64,000 nucleotides of DNA, from contig NZ_MPDM01000006.1 in assembly GCF_001936115.1 (NCBI RefSeq), positions 52,597-116,596 of the forward strand. Reading direction: 5' to 3'. Below, piece by piece: positions 16,796 through 25,474 of the stretch (positions are counted from its first letter, which is position 1; every line of letters starts with the position of its first letter). The notes beneath the pieces are model-generated. The model made no database searches and was not told the DNA's origin. It saw only the letters and a program-made list of their open reading frames with translations. The position numbers and the translations under genes were made by a program. The DNA comes from Boudabousia marimammalium (GTDB lineage: Bacteria > Actinomycetota > Actinomycetes > Actinomycetales > Actinomycetaceae).

Positions 16796-17042
16796 CTTGA
16801 GTAACATCCTGATCGGAGGGGACAGTGATGGTCGCCGTGAGTTCCATACCGGTCGCCTGCATGGCGGCAAACAATCGGTCCATCATGATGGACGGCTTTC
16901 CAGCCTCCAGTTCCCAGATGTACTTCTGAGTGGTGCCTAACTGATTCGCCAGTTCACGCTGAGTCAGCCCAGACACCAAGCGAGCCTGCTGCAGCATGCG
17001 CCCAAGCGACTCCGGACCCGACACTTTACCGTGGTACTGCAT
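16776..17042 (-). CDS. XRE-family repressor, HipB-like antitoxin
   Basis: An 88-residue helix-turn-helix protein: residues 13-67 are an HTH_3 domain (LGRMLQQARLVSGLTQRELANQLGTTQKYIWELEAGKP) followed by MMDRLFAAMQATGMELTATI, the typical HipB continuation. AGGAGA precedes the ATG at 17042 by about eight bases. Its promoter carries two operators, indicating autorepression. The partner toxin gene appears to be deleted to a 60-codon scrap, leaving an orphan regulator that could still act on other sites. Confidence 0.85.
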   Translation of the reverse strand: MQYHGKVSGPESLGRMLQQARLVSGLTQRELANQLGTTQKYIWELEAGKPSIMMDRLFAAMQATGMELTATITVPSDQDVTQGAVNHE

Positions 17043-17079
17043 CCAACGCTCTCCTCACTGCGTCAACCACAAGAGAATT

Positions 17080-17126
17080 GACTTCAATATCGAAGTCACA
17101 CTAGCAGACTCCAATATTGACGTCAA
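17080..17126 (-). promoter_or_regulatory. Promoter with twin operators upstream of the XRE gene
   Basis: On the minus strand TTGACG (17121-17126) and TAGTGT (17098-17103) are 17 bases apart. Two 18-base dyads of the form GACKTCRATATTGRAGTC cover it: one at 17107-17124 over the -35 and spacer, and one at 17080-17097 just after the -10. They match at 15 of 18 positions, their centres are 27 bases apart, and the downstream one is a perfect inverted repeat (GACTTC-GATATT-GAAGTC). This fits cooperative autorepression by a HipB-like dimer. Confidence 0.75.
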
Positions 17127-17154
17127 AAATCAGCGACTTCGCCACCGGCGTCAA

Positions 17155-17214
17155 CAACAGTCAGTTTTCCGCATAACAACGAAAACCCCGCTACCTTAAC
17201 GATAGCGAGGTTTT
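17155..17214. repeat. Direct repeat, distal copy of the ssrA terminator region
   Basis: This 60-base stretch matches 18454-18513 at 53 positions, including CGCATAACAACGAAAACCCC. Together the two copies bracket the HNH gene. The repeat contains a hairpin and T run and so serves as a terminator on this side too. Confidence 0.8.
17181..17214 (-). terminator. Terminator after the HNH gene
   Basis: On the minus strand CCTCGCTA and TAGCGGGG pair (one G-U) around a 9-base loop and are followed by TTTT. It lies about 115 bases beyond the HNH stop codon and is a diverged copy of the ssrA terminator. Confidence 0.65.
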
Positions 17215-17328
17215 GCTGGTGAAGCTTCATGAAAACTACTCGAAAGAAGCAGACAAACTTATACACCGAAAAGGATAAGCATATGTCTCAATGGCAAGCT
17301 CTCAAGGCGTAAAAACCGCACTACCGGC

Positions 17329-18330
17329 TTAACTGGGCATTTTAGCGCCCTTGCTCCTATTACAACGCCAGCACAGAGTCTGAAGATTGTGAGGCTCACT
17401 TGTTCCGCCTTTAGACACCGGAATAATATGGTCCACCTCCAAAAGCAAGTTCGGCTCTTCCGCAACTGAAACACCACATGCACTATTCTGACATGTATAG
17501 TGATCGCGTTCTTTAATCTCTGCACGCAAACGAGCCGTCATCAAAGCCCGTTGACCAGCAACAGACTTTGCCCAACGAATCTTATCCGCCAGCGCCTGCG
17601 AAAGAGCTTCGAGGGTAGGCGTATCAAGTTTAATGTTTACTGTTTGGCTACTATTACCGCCAGCGGATACGTATTCAAACTTATAAGTTTGATAGGGCAC
17701 GGTAATTGGGGAAAGATGCACGCCAACCATATCCCAGAACTCTTTAGCGTATCGATTTAAGATAAATGCCGGCGGATTAATCGTGGAGGTAATCTCAGCT
17801 TCACGTGTTTCCAGATTGGCAATCGCCTCTTCAAGTCTAGCGATATCATTAGACATTCGTTGCACTTCTGCGAGAGTCTCCTTATTAGCCTTTATATCAA
17901 AATACTTCATTAGGTATTTGATTGGTTCCATGCTCGCATTACGTACGACCTGTAACGAGGCATTGTGAACATGAGGCGCATACTCCGCGATATTACGATC
18001 ACGTCGTATGTTCCATTTAGAACTGTTTTCGAAAGTGGCCAGATGAGCGTACTGCCCTGTATATGATGTACCAAGCTCAAATGCTCCCTGCGAACGGATC
18101 TCACTCACATAGCTCGCAATATCGTTGTGCTCGTTTACTAAGGTCTGCACCTGAGCACGCAGAGATTGAAATTCTTCAGAGTTGAAATAGCGGTCTTTGC
18201 GGATTTTCCAGATAATCGGGTTAGCAACAAAAATGGTCACGATAAGAAAGAATCCGAGCCAACCACTATTGAGAGATCCAGCAAGTAATACTGCCATAAT
18301 TGATAAAACTACAATAAGAAATACAGGCAT
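17329..18330 (-). CDS. Membrane-anchored coiled-coil HNH endonuclease
   Basis: A 333-residue protein. Two hydrophobic segments (about 2-17 and 22-41) are followed by a cytoplasmic-looking region with heptad-like helices at 50-75 and 155-185 and, from about 265, an HNH nuclease domain: KERDHYTCQNSACG, then LEVDHIIPVSKGGTSEPHNLQTLCWRCNRSKG with the DH and final N and Cys pairs for zinc. The middle segment RSQGAFELGTSYTGQYAHLATFE looks strongly conserved. I recall similar proteins in Bifidobacterium and Actinomyces but know no function. ATG 18330 is preferred, with GGAGAG upstream; the frame is open to 18399. It stands alone between two copies of a terminator repeat beside ssrA, which suggests cargo. 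A defence or DNA-uptake nuclease is possible. Confidence 0.75.
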   Translation of the reverse strand: MPVFLIVVLSIMAVLLAGSLNSGWLGFFLIVTIFVANPIIWKIRKDRYFNSEEFQSLRAQVQTLVNEHNDIASYVSEIRSQGAFELGTSYTGQYAHLATFENSSKWNIRRDRNIAEYAPHVHNASLQVVRNASMEPIKYLMKYFDIKANKETLAEVQRMSNDIARLEEAIANLETREAEITSTINPPAFILNRYAKEFWDMVGVHLSPITVPYQTYKFEYVSAGGNSSQTVNIKLDTPTLEALSQALADKIRWAKSVAGQRALMTARLRAEIKERDHYTCQNSACGVSVAEEPNLLLEVDHIIPVSKGGTSEPHNLQTLCWRCNRSKGAKMPS

Positions 18331-18453
18331 TATGTCTCTCCACAAGAGATGAGGGGAAGGCGATTTCCCATAAATAATACCAGCTTCTTGACATTTCAAG
18401 CATATCCAGAATTTGAAGCGCTAAACCCGTTATCGCACTTAGAGGGAGCCGTA

Positions 18454-18513
18454 CAACAGTAAGTTCCCCGCATAACAACGAAAACCCCGCTACCAGACCG
18501 ATAGCGGGGTTTT
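18454..18513. repeat. Direct repeat, ssrA-proximal copy
   Basis: Partner of 17155-17214. It starts with CAACAGTAAG and runs to the end of the ssrA terminator, six bases from the ssrA 3' end. The 3' end of ssrA is a common integration site, so this may be an old attachment-site duplication. Confidence 0.75.
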
Positions 18514-18514
18514 A
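18481..18514 (-). terminator. Terminator of ssrA
   Basis: AAAACCCCGCTA and TAGCGGGGTTTT form a perfect hairpin directly after the tmRNA 3' end, with T runs on both strands. Confidence 0.85.
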
Positions 18515-18518
18515 TAAG

Positions 18519-18894
18519 TGGAGATGCGGGGAATCGAACCCCGGTCCGGCGATTGGCCCTGAAGTCTTCTCCGGGTGCAGTTTGACTAACGGAGTTTCTC
18601 AGCCCCCAGTCTACGCTCAAACGACTTTACTGGACAGGCTCAGTTGCAAAAATCTCGACTACCGCATCACAACCCTACGGCAGTCCAGTGGCTCTCTAAA
18701 CGACGCCAGCACCCGGACCGAAAGCACTTCCGGGGTGACGGACTTTTTAACGCTCGATGGCTCAGGCGGCCAGAGCGAAGTCGGTGCGATTGTGTTCGGC
18801 ACCTATTGGTTTACACAGATCGTTAACGAGGTGACTGTGCATCCTCGACCCGCTTCCCTTCAATCGACAATCGTCGTCGAAACCGATCATCCCC
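18519..18894 (-). ncRNA. ssrA: Transfer-messenger RNA
   Basis: tmRNA frees stalled ribosomes and tags the unfinished protein for proteolysis. The 5' end GGGGATGATCGGTTTCGAC and the 3' end GGTTCGATTCCCCGCATCTCC pair as the acceptor stem (seven pairs, one G-U), and the T arm GGTTCGATTCC is intact. The CCA is not encoded. The tag frame at 18762-18800 encodes AEHNRTDFALAA and a stop, an actinobacterial-type tag. It is 376 bases long and followed by a terminator. smpB lies just upstream on the same strand. Confidence 0.95.
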
Positions 18895-19002
18895 TATTGA
18901 GTTGTTCCCAGCCGGGCAGGCAACCAGAAGCTACCGTCCACAGTGGGAAAATCAGCATAGCACTTTCACGGCACGAATGCCATACCGCTACGCCCTCGGC
19001 AA

Positions 19003-19524
19003 TCAGCCGCGCTTCGCGTACTCTCTCATGGCACGCAAAGCCTCACGGTTATCCTGTTTCTCCCGCAAAGCCTGACGCTTATCCCATTCCTGCTTACCGC
19101 GAGCCAAAGCGATCTCCAGCTTCGCCCGGCCGCCAATAAAGTACAGTTCCAAAGGCACAATCGTGTACCCCTTCGCCTGCACCTTCATCGCCAAGATCTC
19201 AATCTCCCGGCGGTGCAGCAGCAGTTTGCGTTTGCGGGTGGGCGCGTGATTCGTCCACGACCCCTGCGAGTACTGGGGGATATTCGCCCGATGCAACCAG
19301 ACCTCACCATCTTCAACCTCAACCCAGGCTTCCATCAAAGATGCGCGGCCCATCCGCAGGGCTTTCACCTCCGTACCTGTCAGCGAAATGCCCGCCTCGT
19401 AGCGGTCCTCAATATGGTAATCGTGATGCGCCTTCTTATTTCGGGCCACAGTCTTGCGTGCTTGCGCCTCCGCCTTCGCTTTCTCAGCGGCACTCAGTTT
19501 AGGCTTCTTCCATTCTTTTGGCAT
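19003..19524 (-). CDS. smpB: SsrA-binding protein
   Basis: SmpB binds tmRNA and delivers it to stalled ribosomes. The 173-residue protein has [32 protein letters not shown] at the start of the OB-fold, the [21 protein letters not shown] segment and the basic C-terminal tail [21 protein letters not shown] that enters the ribosomal mRNA channel. I start at ATG 19524, preceded by GGAGGGG. An N-terminal Lys/Ala-rich extension of about 20 residues is the only unusual part. It precedes ssrA on the same strand, the usual actinobacterial order. Confidence 0.97.
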   Translation of the reverse strand: MPKEWKKPKLSAAEKAKAEAQARKTVARNKKAHHDYHIEDRYEAGISLTGTEVKALRMGRASLMEAWVEVEDGEVWLHRANIPQYSQGSWTNHAPTRKRKLLLHRREIEILAMKVQAKGYTIVPLELYFIGGRAKLEIALARGKQEWDKRQALREKQDNREALRAMREYAKRG

Positions 19525-19638
19525 GTCCCCTCCTTTCACTCACCTAGATGCGGACAAACCCGTGTCATTCAAAAGAGTAACTATCATAGCCTAGGTTGCA
19601 GGCAAACACCTTGCAAGTACAGGGACGAGGAAGATTGT

Positions 19639-21075
19639 CTACAAGCCGGTGTACGGAATCGGGTTAACGGATTGCCCGTCCTTCCAGATTTCAAAGTGCA
19701 CGTGCGGACCGGTGACCCGGCCGGTGGAGCCAGTCAAACCAATCACCTGACCGCGGCTAACTCGCTGCCCAGTACTTACCAGGCGCGCAGACAAATGACA
19801 ATGACGGGTCATCCAACGGTGCCCACCGAAAGAACCATGCTCAATGGTGACAGTCTGTCCGCAGCTACCGTAAGGGCCAGACGAGCGAACTACACCGTCA
19901 TGGACCGCGTACTGCTTCTCACCGGTAGGTGAACGCAAATCCACTCCCGTGTGCAGACGACGATAGCCCAGCACCGGGTGGATGCGGTAGCCCCAAGGGG
20001 AGGCAATCGACATCTGTCGCCCCAGTGGCTTCCCCCAGACCCCTGAACCGGTAGAAGGCAAAGTATCAGGAATATAGGGTTTATTCTGCTTCTTAGCTTT
20101 GGCCCGCTCCGCCGCTTCACGAGCCTGAATCTCACGGTCAATTGCGGCCATCTGAGCTTGCGCCGCTTGAATCTCCTTCTGAGCTTCCTGCTCAGAAGCA
20201 GCGAAAGCTTGGCGCTGCTGGCTCAGCTGCGCCTCAACGGCTTCATTCTCTTTGTGGAGATTAACCAAAGAGTCAGCTTTCTGCTTTTTAGATGCCAAAG
20301 CCTGCTGATACTCTTGCACCGCGGCTTCAGCTTCGGCCTTCAGATCAGCTACAGAACTGGTCAGAGCCTGCTGTCGGTTCTCTTTGGCACGGTTATCTGC
20401 CAAAGTGGACTCCAGCTGGGAGGTCAGACGGGTCTGCAGTACGGTGGCCGTGTCAGCTGCTGAAGCCAGCTGAGAAATATCCTTCACAGAGGTATTGGTC
20501 AATACCAGCGCCATCGGAGAAGAACCAACCTCACCGCGATAGCTACGACGGACCAGCTCCCCAATCGCTTTCTGAGATTCATCCAGCTTCTGCTTGTCCT
20601 CAGTAATAGACTGCTTCAAGCCGGTTAGCTCTTGCTCCGCGGCCCGCAATCTAGTGGCGACGGCTTCTTCTTTACGCTGGGCAGCAGCCAAACTAACGTT
20701 AGCTTCCTCGACCTCAGCGACAGCAATCGGAATCTGCGCGGCAATCTCTTTTTGCTTAATGTAAAGCTGCGCCAGCTGAGTGTCCACGCCCTCCATAGCG
20801 GAATGGGCATCCTCAAGCTCCTGCTTCGCCTGCTGGCGGCGGCGTTCCTGCGCCTTACGGCGGTCATTCAGATCATCAGCCTGCGCCACCGGCGCACCCC
20901 AAGTCCAAGCCGACTGGGAAGCAGCAGAGGGGAAGGCGCTGTCGCTAGAAACGGCAGCCCCAGGGAAATCTTGAACGGTCGTCAGCTCAGGCACCTGCGG
21001 GGCGACCAGCGCCAAAGCGCAAGCCGCGAAAACCGCAGTTACGGAGAGCAAAGACTTCCTAAACATAAATACCAC
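19639..21075 (-). CDS. Murein hydrolase, coiled coil plus LytM (M23) domain
   Basis: A 478-residue secreted cell-wall hydrolase of the EnvC/NlpD-like architecture. An N-terminal hydrophobic segment ending in Ala-rich sequence is the export signal; residues about 65-325 form long coiled coils; the C-terminal 130 residues are an M23 endopeptidase with HTGVDL, RHCHLS and GPHVHFE supplying the zinc ligands. So the catalytic site looks intact, unlike the EnvC regulators of E. coli. It overlaps ftsX (TAGTG), so it is very likely the periplasmic effector or activator controlled by FtsEX at the septum. Start is GTG 21075 or ATG 21066. Confidence 0.88.
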   Translation of the reverse strand: MVFMFRKSLLSVTAVFAACALALVAPQVPELTTVQDFPGAAVSSDSAFPSAASQSAWTWGAPVAQADDLNDRRKAQERRRQQAKQELEDAHSAMEGVDTQLAQLYIKQKEIAAQIPIAVAEVEEANVSLAAAQRKEEAVATRLRAAEQELTGLKQSITEDKQKLDESQKAIGELVRRSYRGEVGSSPMALVLTNTSVKDISQLASAADTATVLQTRLTSQLESTLADNRAKENRQQALTSSVADLKAEAEAAVQEYQQALASKKQKADSLVNLHKENEAVEAQLSQQRQAFAASEQEAQKEIQAAQAQMAAIDREIQAREAAERAKAKKQNKPYIPDTLPSTGSGVWGKPLGRQMSIASPWGYRIHPVLGYRRLHTGVDLRSPTGEKQYAVHDGVVRSSGPYGSCGQTVTIEHGSFGGHRWMTRHCHLSARLVSTGQRVSRGQVIGLTGSTGRVTGPHVHFEIWKDGQSVNPIPYTGL

Positions 21076-21995
21076 TATACCTTCGTGTACTTAGCTAACG
21101 AAATGGCGGCCGCAATCGCCACAAAGATAAGAGACACAATCACCAGCACCGGAGTCAGGTAGCCGACTTCCTGATAGCCCACAAAAGAGCTCCACGGGAA
21201 TGAGGGAACCAACCAGGCTTGCACCACGGTACGGATCGAGAAGAACAAAGTACCAATCGCAAAAGCGGCACCCACAAGGGCGGCAATCGCAGACTGCACA
21301 ATGAAAGGCGCCTGAATGAACAGGTTAGATGCGCCAACCAGTCGCATAATCGTAGTTTCACGTTCACGTGACATCGCAAAAAGACGAATGGTTGTGGTAA
21401 TCAACAGCACGGCAGCTACCGTCATGATTGCTGCCAGGCCCCAAGCCAGATAGGCGGCCCGGTTCAAAGCAATCAGCAGCGGCTCCACAATCTGCCGCTG
21501 ATCCGAGACTACGGCCACGCCCGGACGGGACTGGAACTCTTCACGAATAATACGGAACTGATTCGGATCAACCAGTTTCACCCGGAAGGACTCACCCAAC
21601 ATATCGGGGGTAGCTTGGCGGGCAATCGCGGAATCGCCAAAGATTTCCTTGAAGTTCTTGAAAGCCTCTTCCTGAGAAACGTGAATGACTTCCTTCACGA
21701 CAGGTTTAAGCTGGTCAGATTCCAAGGATTTTCGAACATCCTCAACCTGATCTTGGGTGGCCGCCTGCTCATTACACTGCGCGCGAGTGTCATTTTCAGC
21801 GCACATGAAGACGGTGACTTCGATCTTGTCGTACCACTGGCTTTCCATCTGGGAAACCTGCATCCGCAAAAGTGCGCCGCCACCAACGAACAGAATCGAA
21901 ACATACATGACCAAGGCAATCGCCAAAGCCATACCCTTATCGCGGGCTAGCCCCTTAAATGCTTGAGATAAAACTAGTTGCGCTCTCATGCTCAC
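21075..21995 (-). CDS. ftsX: Cell division protein FtsX
   Basis: A 306-residue permease-like protein that passes the ATPase signal from FtsE to cell-wall hydrolases outside the membrane. One N-terminal helix (about 20-40) is followed by a large extracellular loop (about 45-170, with the [11 protein letters not shown]ys pair), then three helices with [18 protein letters not shown] between them, the FtsX signature. Start and stop overlap ftsE and the M23 gene, a tight three-gene operon. Confidence 0.95.
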   Translation of the reverse strand: MSMRAQLVLSQAFKGLARDKGMALAIALVMYVSILFVGGGALLRMQVSQMESQWYDKIEVTVFMCAENDTRAQCNEQAATQDQVEDVRKSLESDQLKPVVKEVIHVSQEEAFKNFKEIFGDSAIARQATPDMLGESFRVKLVDPNQFRIIREEFQSRPGVAVVSDQRQIVEPLLIALNRAAYLAWGLAAIMTVAAVLLITTTIRLFAMSRERETTIMRLVGASNLFIQAPFIVQSAIAALVGAAFAIGTLFFSIRTVVQAWLVPSFPWSSFVGYQEVGYLTPVLVIVSLIFVAIAAAISLAKYTKV

Positions 21996-22681
21996 CTCGC
22001 CATTCCGTAGGCGCCGCGTTCCTGATCGCGTTCCACCCGTCCATCAACCAGTTCAATCACGCGCTTACGCATCTGGTCCACAATCTGATGATCGTGAGTC
22101 GCCATCACAACGGTTGTGCCGGTGCGGTTAATCTGCTCCAGTAGCGTCATAATGCCCCAAGAAGTAGTCGGATCCAAGTTACCGGTCGGCTCATCTGCCA
22201 ACAACAGTTTGGGACGGTTCACCATCGCGCGAGCAATCGCTACGCGCTGCATTTCGCCGCCGGAAAGCTCATGCGGCATCCGCTTCTCTTTGCCGGCTAA
22301 TCCCACCATTTCTAAGGTTTGCGGGACTTCAGTTTGGATGGCGTGCCGAGGGCGTCCAATCACCTGCGGGGCGATTGCCACATTGTCATAAACCGACTTA
22401 TTCTCTAGCAGTTTGAAGTCTTGGAAAACGGTGCCAATCTGGCGACGCAGACGCGGAACCTTCCAACGCGACAGACGGGTCACATCCTGACCCAGCACAT
22501 GAATCTGACCGGAGGTCGCACGTTCTTCCCTCAGCACAAGGGAGAGCAGCGTGGATTTACCTGAGCCGGAACTACCAACCAAGAACACAAACTCGCCCAC
22601 TCCAATATTGAGTGAACAATGATTAAGTGCCGGGGCAGCCCCTCGCTTATAAATCTTCGTTACATCATCTAAATTAATCAT
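21992..22681 (-). CDS. ftsE: Cell division ATPase FtsE
   Basis: FtsE powers the FtsEX complex at the septum. The 229-residue protein has Walker [13 protein letters not shown], signature [15 protein letters not shown], Walker [14 protein letters not shown] and the H-loop MATHDHQIV, with FtsE-typical [10 protein letters not shown]. The ATG at 22681 gives the usual family length; the frame extends six codons further to 22699. It overlaps ftsX by four bases. Confidence 0.95.
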   Translation of the reverse strand: MINLDDVTKIYKRGAAPALNHCSLNIGVGEFVFLVGSSGSGKSTLLSLVLREERATSGQIHVLGQDVTRLSRWKVPRLRRQIGTVFQDFKLLENKSVYDNVAIAPQVIGRPRHAIQTEVPQTLEMVGLAGKEKRMPHELSGGEMQRVAIARAMVNRPKLLLADEPTGNLDPTTSWGIMTLLEQINRTGTTVVMATHDHQIVDQMRKRVIELVDGRVERDQERGAYGMAR

Positions 22682-22822
22682 GCCGTCCCGCCCGCTCATA
22701 TGAGAGCTGAGATTATACAGATATTCGTATCCAGCCTACGGTAGTTGCACTAAGCTAGGCTGAGCGACACGCTTCAACGGCAGGCTCACCCGGACCGGTT
22801 TGGCCACCACCGCCCTGATTAA

Positions 22823-23950
22823 CTAGTCAGCGTCAGGATTTTGTTCCATATTTATACGCCAACGAATACCCGCATCAATGAAGCCATCAATCGCCCCATC
22901 AAAAACCGCTGAAGTGTTACCGTCTTCATGGTTAGTCCGCAGATCCTTCACCATCTGGTAGGGCTGCAGAACATAGGAGCGCATCTGGTCGCCCCAGGCG
23001 GCTTTAATATCGCCAGCCATTTCCTTCTTCTGTGCTTCTTCCTGCTCGTGACGCAGCTGCAAAAGGCGTGACTGAAGCACCCGCAAAGCCGCGGCACGGT
23101 TTTGAATCTGCGACTTCTCATTCTGCATGGAAACCACAATACCGGTCGGAATGTGGGTCATACGAACCGCAGAGTCAGTCGTGTTGACGGACTGCCCACC
23201 CGGGCCGGAGGAGCGGAACACGTCCACTTTCAGCTCAGATTCAGGAATATCAATCTCATCATTGGTTTCAATCAGCGGAATCACTTCCACTGCCGCGAAA
23301 GAGGTCTGGCGGCGTCCCTGATTATCGAAGGGGCTGATCCGGACCAGACGGTGCGTACCAGCTTCAACCGACAAAGTGCCGTAAGCATAGGGCGCTTTCA
23401 CCTCGAAAGTAGCAGACTTCAAGCCGGCTTCTTCCGCGTAGGAAGTATCCATAATCTGGGTCGGGTAGCCGTGACGCTCCGCCCATCGCAGGTACATGCG
23501 CATCAGCATTTCCGCGAAATCGGCAGCGTCCACGCCACCCGCGCCGGAACGAATCGTCACCACTGCTTCACGCTCATCAAACTCACCAGAAAGCAGCGTC
23601 AAGATCTCCAGCTCACTTAAATCCTCGCGAATCTTCAGCAAGTCAGTTTCCGCTTCCGCTAACAGCTCTTGAGCGGACTCCGGTTCTTCCTCGTCGGCAA
23701 TCTCCACTAAAGCCTCAAGGTCGTCGATACGCTCCCCCATTGAGGTGACGCGCGCCAAATCTGACTGCGCGTGCGAGAGAGCGGAGGTGACACCCTGCGC
23801 AGCGTCGGGATCATCCCATAGGTCAGGGGCGGAAGCCTGCTCAGAGAGCTCCGCAATTTTCGCCTTCAAGGCGTCAGGGTCCGTCACCGCCTTAACATTG
23901 TCAAGTACGGTGCGCAGTTCGGAAATACTTTCAGAAAAATCAGTGGCCAC
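22823..23950 (-). CDS. prfB: Peptide chain release factor 2
   Basis: RF2 reads UGA and UAA stops. The 375-residue protein carries the tripeptide stop-recognition motif SPF ([15 protein letters not shown]) and the catalytic GGQ loop [14 protein letters not shown]. The reading frame is continuous from the ATG, so the programmed +1 frameshift used by E. coli prfB is absent, as usual in actinobacteria. It lies upstream of ftsE on the same strand, a common actinobacterial order. Confidence 0.97.
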   Translation of the reverse strand: MATDFSESISELRTVLDNVKAVTDPDALKAKIAELSEQASAPDLWDDPDAAQGVTSALSHAQSDLARVTSMGERIDDLEALVEIADEEEPESAQELLAEAETDLLKIREDLSELEILTLLSGEFDEREAVVTIRSGAGGVDAADFAEMLMRMYLRWAERHGYPTQIMDTSYAEEAGLKSATFEVKAPYAYGTLSVEAGTHRLVRISPFDNQGRRQTSFAAVEVIPLIETNDEIDIPESELKVDVFRSSGPGGQSVNTTDSAVRMTHIPTGIVVSMQNEKSQIQNRAAALRVLQSRLLQLRHEQEEAQKKEMAGDIKAAWGDQMRSYVLQPYQMVKDLRTNHEDGNTSAVFDGAIDGFIDAGIRWRINMEQNPDAD

Positions 23951-23974
23951 GGTTGGATTCTAGCATCTTGCGGC

Positions 23975-24424
23975 TCACTCCCGCCGGGCGGAAGAGAACA
24001 CCACAGTTTCCACCCGCGTCCCCAGTAGCTCTGTCAGCAGTGGAACCCGCAAGCTGGCGGACAGTTCCACGAACACCGTGTCAGCTTCCACGCGGGCCTG
24101 AGCAACCCGACGATTAGTAACCCCGCCATCTGCCTCATTAACTAGGCTTTTCAGGGAGGTTTCCGCCTGCTGGATTGAGGCCGAGGGGGACCCCGCCCCA
24201 GACTGCGGATAGTAGGCGTCATCATTGGTGGCGGTAGCCAAAGCAGCCGCCAGATTGTCAGCTTCGGCCTGCAGCTGAGAGTACTCCAATTTGATGGCGG
24301 TGAGATTCACCCCAACCGCTAAAACCATGAACACAATCAGTCCCAGCGCCAGCATCAGCAAAGAAATCCGGCCGTCTTCTTCCGCGACCAGCCTCCGCGC
24401 GCCGGTTTTAACTTGCCCCCTCAT
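23975..24424 (-). CDS. TadG-like pilus-associated protein
   Basis: A 149-residue protein with a single N-terminal hydrophobic segment (RISLLMLALGLIVFMVLAVGVNLTAIKLEYSQ) of the TadE/TadG pseudopilin kind, followed by an Ala/Ser-rich outer domain. It is the last gene of the Tad operon and overlaps the preceding gene by four bases. In this system such proteins are minor components of the Flp/Tad pilus or its secretion channel. Confidence 0.75.
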   Translation of the reverse strand: MRGQVKTGARRLVAEEDGRISLLMLALGLIVFMVLAVGVNLTAIKLEYSQLQAEADNLAAALATATNDDAYYPQSGAGSPSASIQQAETSLKSLVNEADGGVTNRRVAQARVEADTVFVELSASLRVPLLTELLGTRVETVVFSSARRE

Positions 24425-24822
24425 TGGGGCGCCTTCACTGTGATGATGCTACGCGAAACTGAGCTCACCGGCACAGTTATGGTGCTACGCAGATTACCAA
24501 TCGCTGGAACCAGCGGGAATACAGGCGTGACAGTTGCTTTGACTGTGACTACGTCACCAATCTCGCAAGCCCCGCAGGAGATCTCCAGCTGAGCCACTTC
24601 AGTGCGGAAGTCCTGCGCAACTAGGTGCGCACCTGCCGCAATCTGATCAGCGTCCCCGCCTTGCCCGGCCATGATAGCGGCAGATACCGCAGTTTCTTGA
24701 GAGGCGTACGCGGCGGCCTGCACTGAAGCGAGTGCGCTCACCAAGAAAATCAGGGGAACAATCATCACCGCAGTCATTATGATGAACTCAATCAAGGCTT
24801 CGCCTTCTTCAGATTCTGCCAT
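24421..24822 (-). CDS. TadE-like minor pilin
   Basis: A 133-residue TadE-family pseudopilin: EEGEALIEFIIMTAVMIVPLIFLVSALASVQAAAYASQETA has the Glu followed by a hydrophobic stretch where prepilin peptidase would act. The outer part contains a Cys pair (SCGACEIGD). The overlap with both neighbours shows cotranscription within the pilus operon. Confidence 0.8.
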   Translation of the reverse strand: MAESEEGEALIEFIIMTAVMIVPLIFLVSALASVQAAAYASQETAVSAAIMAGQGGDADQIAAGAHLVAQDFRTEVAQLEISCGACEIGDVVTVKATVTPVFPLVPAIGNLRSTITVPVSSVSRSIITVKAPQ

Positions 24823-25235
24823 TACGGGGTCCCCCTCGGCTCAAAACTGATGGCGTGACCGGACACGGTAAGGACATCCGCCGGACCCAGCATAGCAATC
24901 AGGGGTAGCGGCATCGTGACTTGCATTTCCACCACCGTGTACTGTTTTTCGGCCAACTTGGGGCCGGGCTGATAGCTGACAGTAGGCGTGACCGGGAAAC
25001 TAGAAAAGGCGCTTGCAGAGACCAGCTCTTTGACACGGGCAACGCCCTCGTCCTCGGTCCCACCCTGAAGCGCGATACGGCGAGCACCCTGCACGGCAGC
25101 ATCTATCGCAACGGTCCGCAGATGGAAAGCATAGGCCAGCTGCAATAGTGCAACCACCACGAAAACCACTAGGGCTTGCACCATCACATGTCCAGCTACC
25201 GCCGAGCCGGATTCATCTTTCCACCAGTTTCTCAT
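24822..25235 (-). CDS. TadE-like minor pilin
   Basis: A 137-residue TadE-family protein: ESGSAVAGHVMVQALVVFVVVALLQLAYAFHLRTVAIDAAVQGARRIALQGG, a charged start and a single membrane helix with the typical AxxGAR continuation. It overlaps the next gene by one base. With the other two small proteins it makes a set of three pseudopilins. Confidence 0.78.
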   Translation of the reverse strand: MRNWWKDESGSAVAGHVMVQALVVFVVVALLQLAYAFHLRTVAIDAAVQGARRIALQGGTEDEGVARVKELVSASAFSSFPVTPTVSYQPGPKLAEKQYTVVEMQVTMPLPLIAMLGPADVLTVSGHAISFEPRGTP

Positions 25236-25253
25236 GAGTCCTGTCTTACTGAG

Positions 25254-25457
25254 CTAAGGTGCTTTTACGCCCGAAATTGCCTCCTCAAAGAGACTAGTTA
25301 AAGCACTACCTGCTACCGCCCACAACACTGTGACTAGGCCGGCAGTCATCAAGGTGACCAGCACCCAGCCCGGCACATCCCCCTGTTCGGAGCGCAGCCG
25401 GAGACGCCCGGTTATCTCTTGCCACTAGGCATACAGCGTGAAATAGAGTGCATTCAT
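25254..25457 (-). pseudogene. Small Tad-locus pilin-like gene with an early amber stop
   Basis: An ATG at 25457, preceded by AAGGAG at six bases, opens MNALYFTLYA and then meets TAG at 25425-25427. The same frame continues for 56 more codons: WQEITGRLRLRSEQ, then GDVPGWVLVTLMTAGLVTVLWAVAG (split here by position 38-62 of the read-through product) and a short tail, ending at a natural TAG at 25254. This is a 67-residue, one-helix Flp/DUF4244-like protein of the kind seen between tadC and the tadE genes of actinobacteria. One nonsense change explains the break. Reinitiation inside the frame is possible but no good start stands out. Confidence 0.7.
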
Positions 25458-25474
25458 TGTTTTCTCCTTCGAGG

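Noticed and set aside
18582..19139. A 185-codon open frame on the plus strand over ssrA and smpB
   Set aside because: It is the antisense of tmRNA and the smpB 3' end, with no ribosome binding site or protein-like composition.
22823..23950. A programmed +1 frameshift in prfB
   Set aside because: The frame is continuous from the start codon through the GGQ loop; no internal UGA with a Shine-Dalgarno-like CUU context was found.
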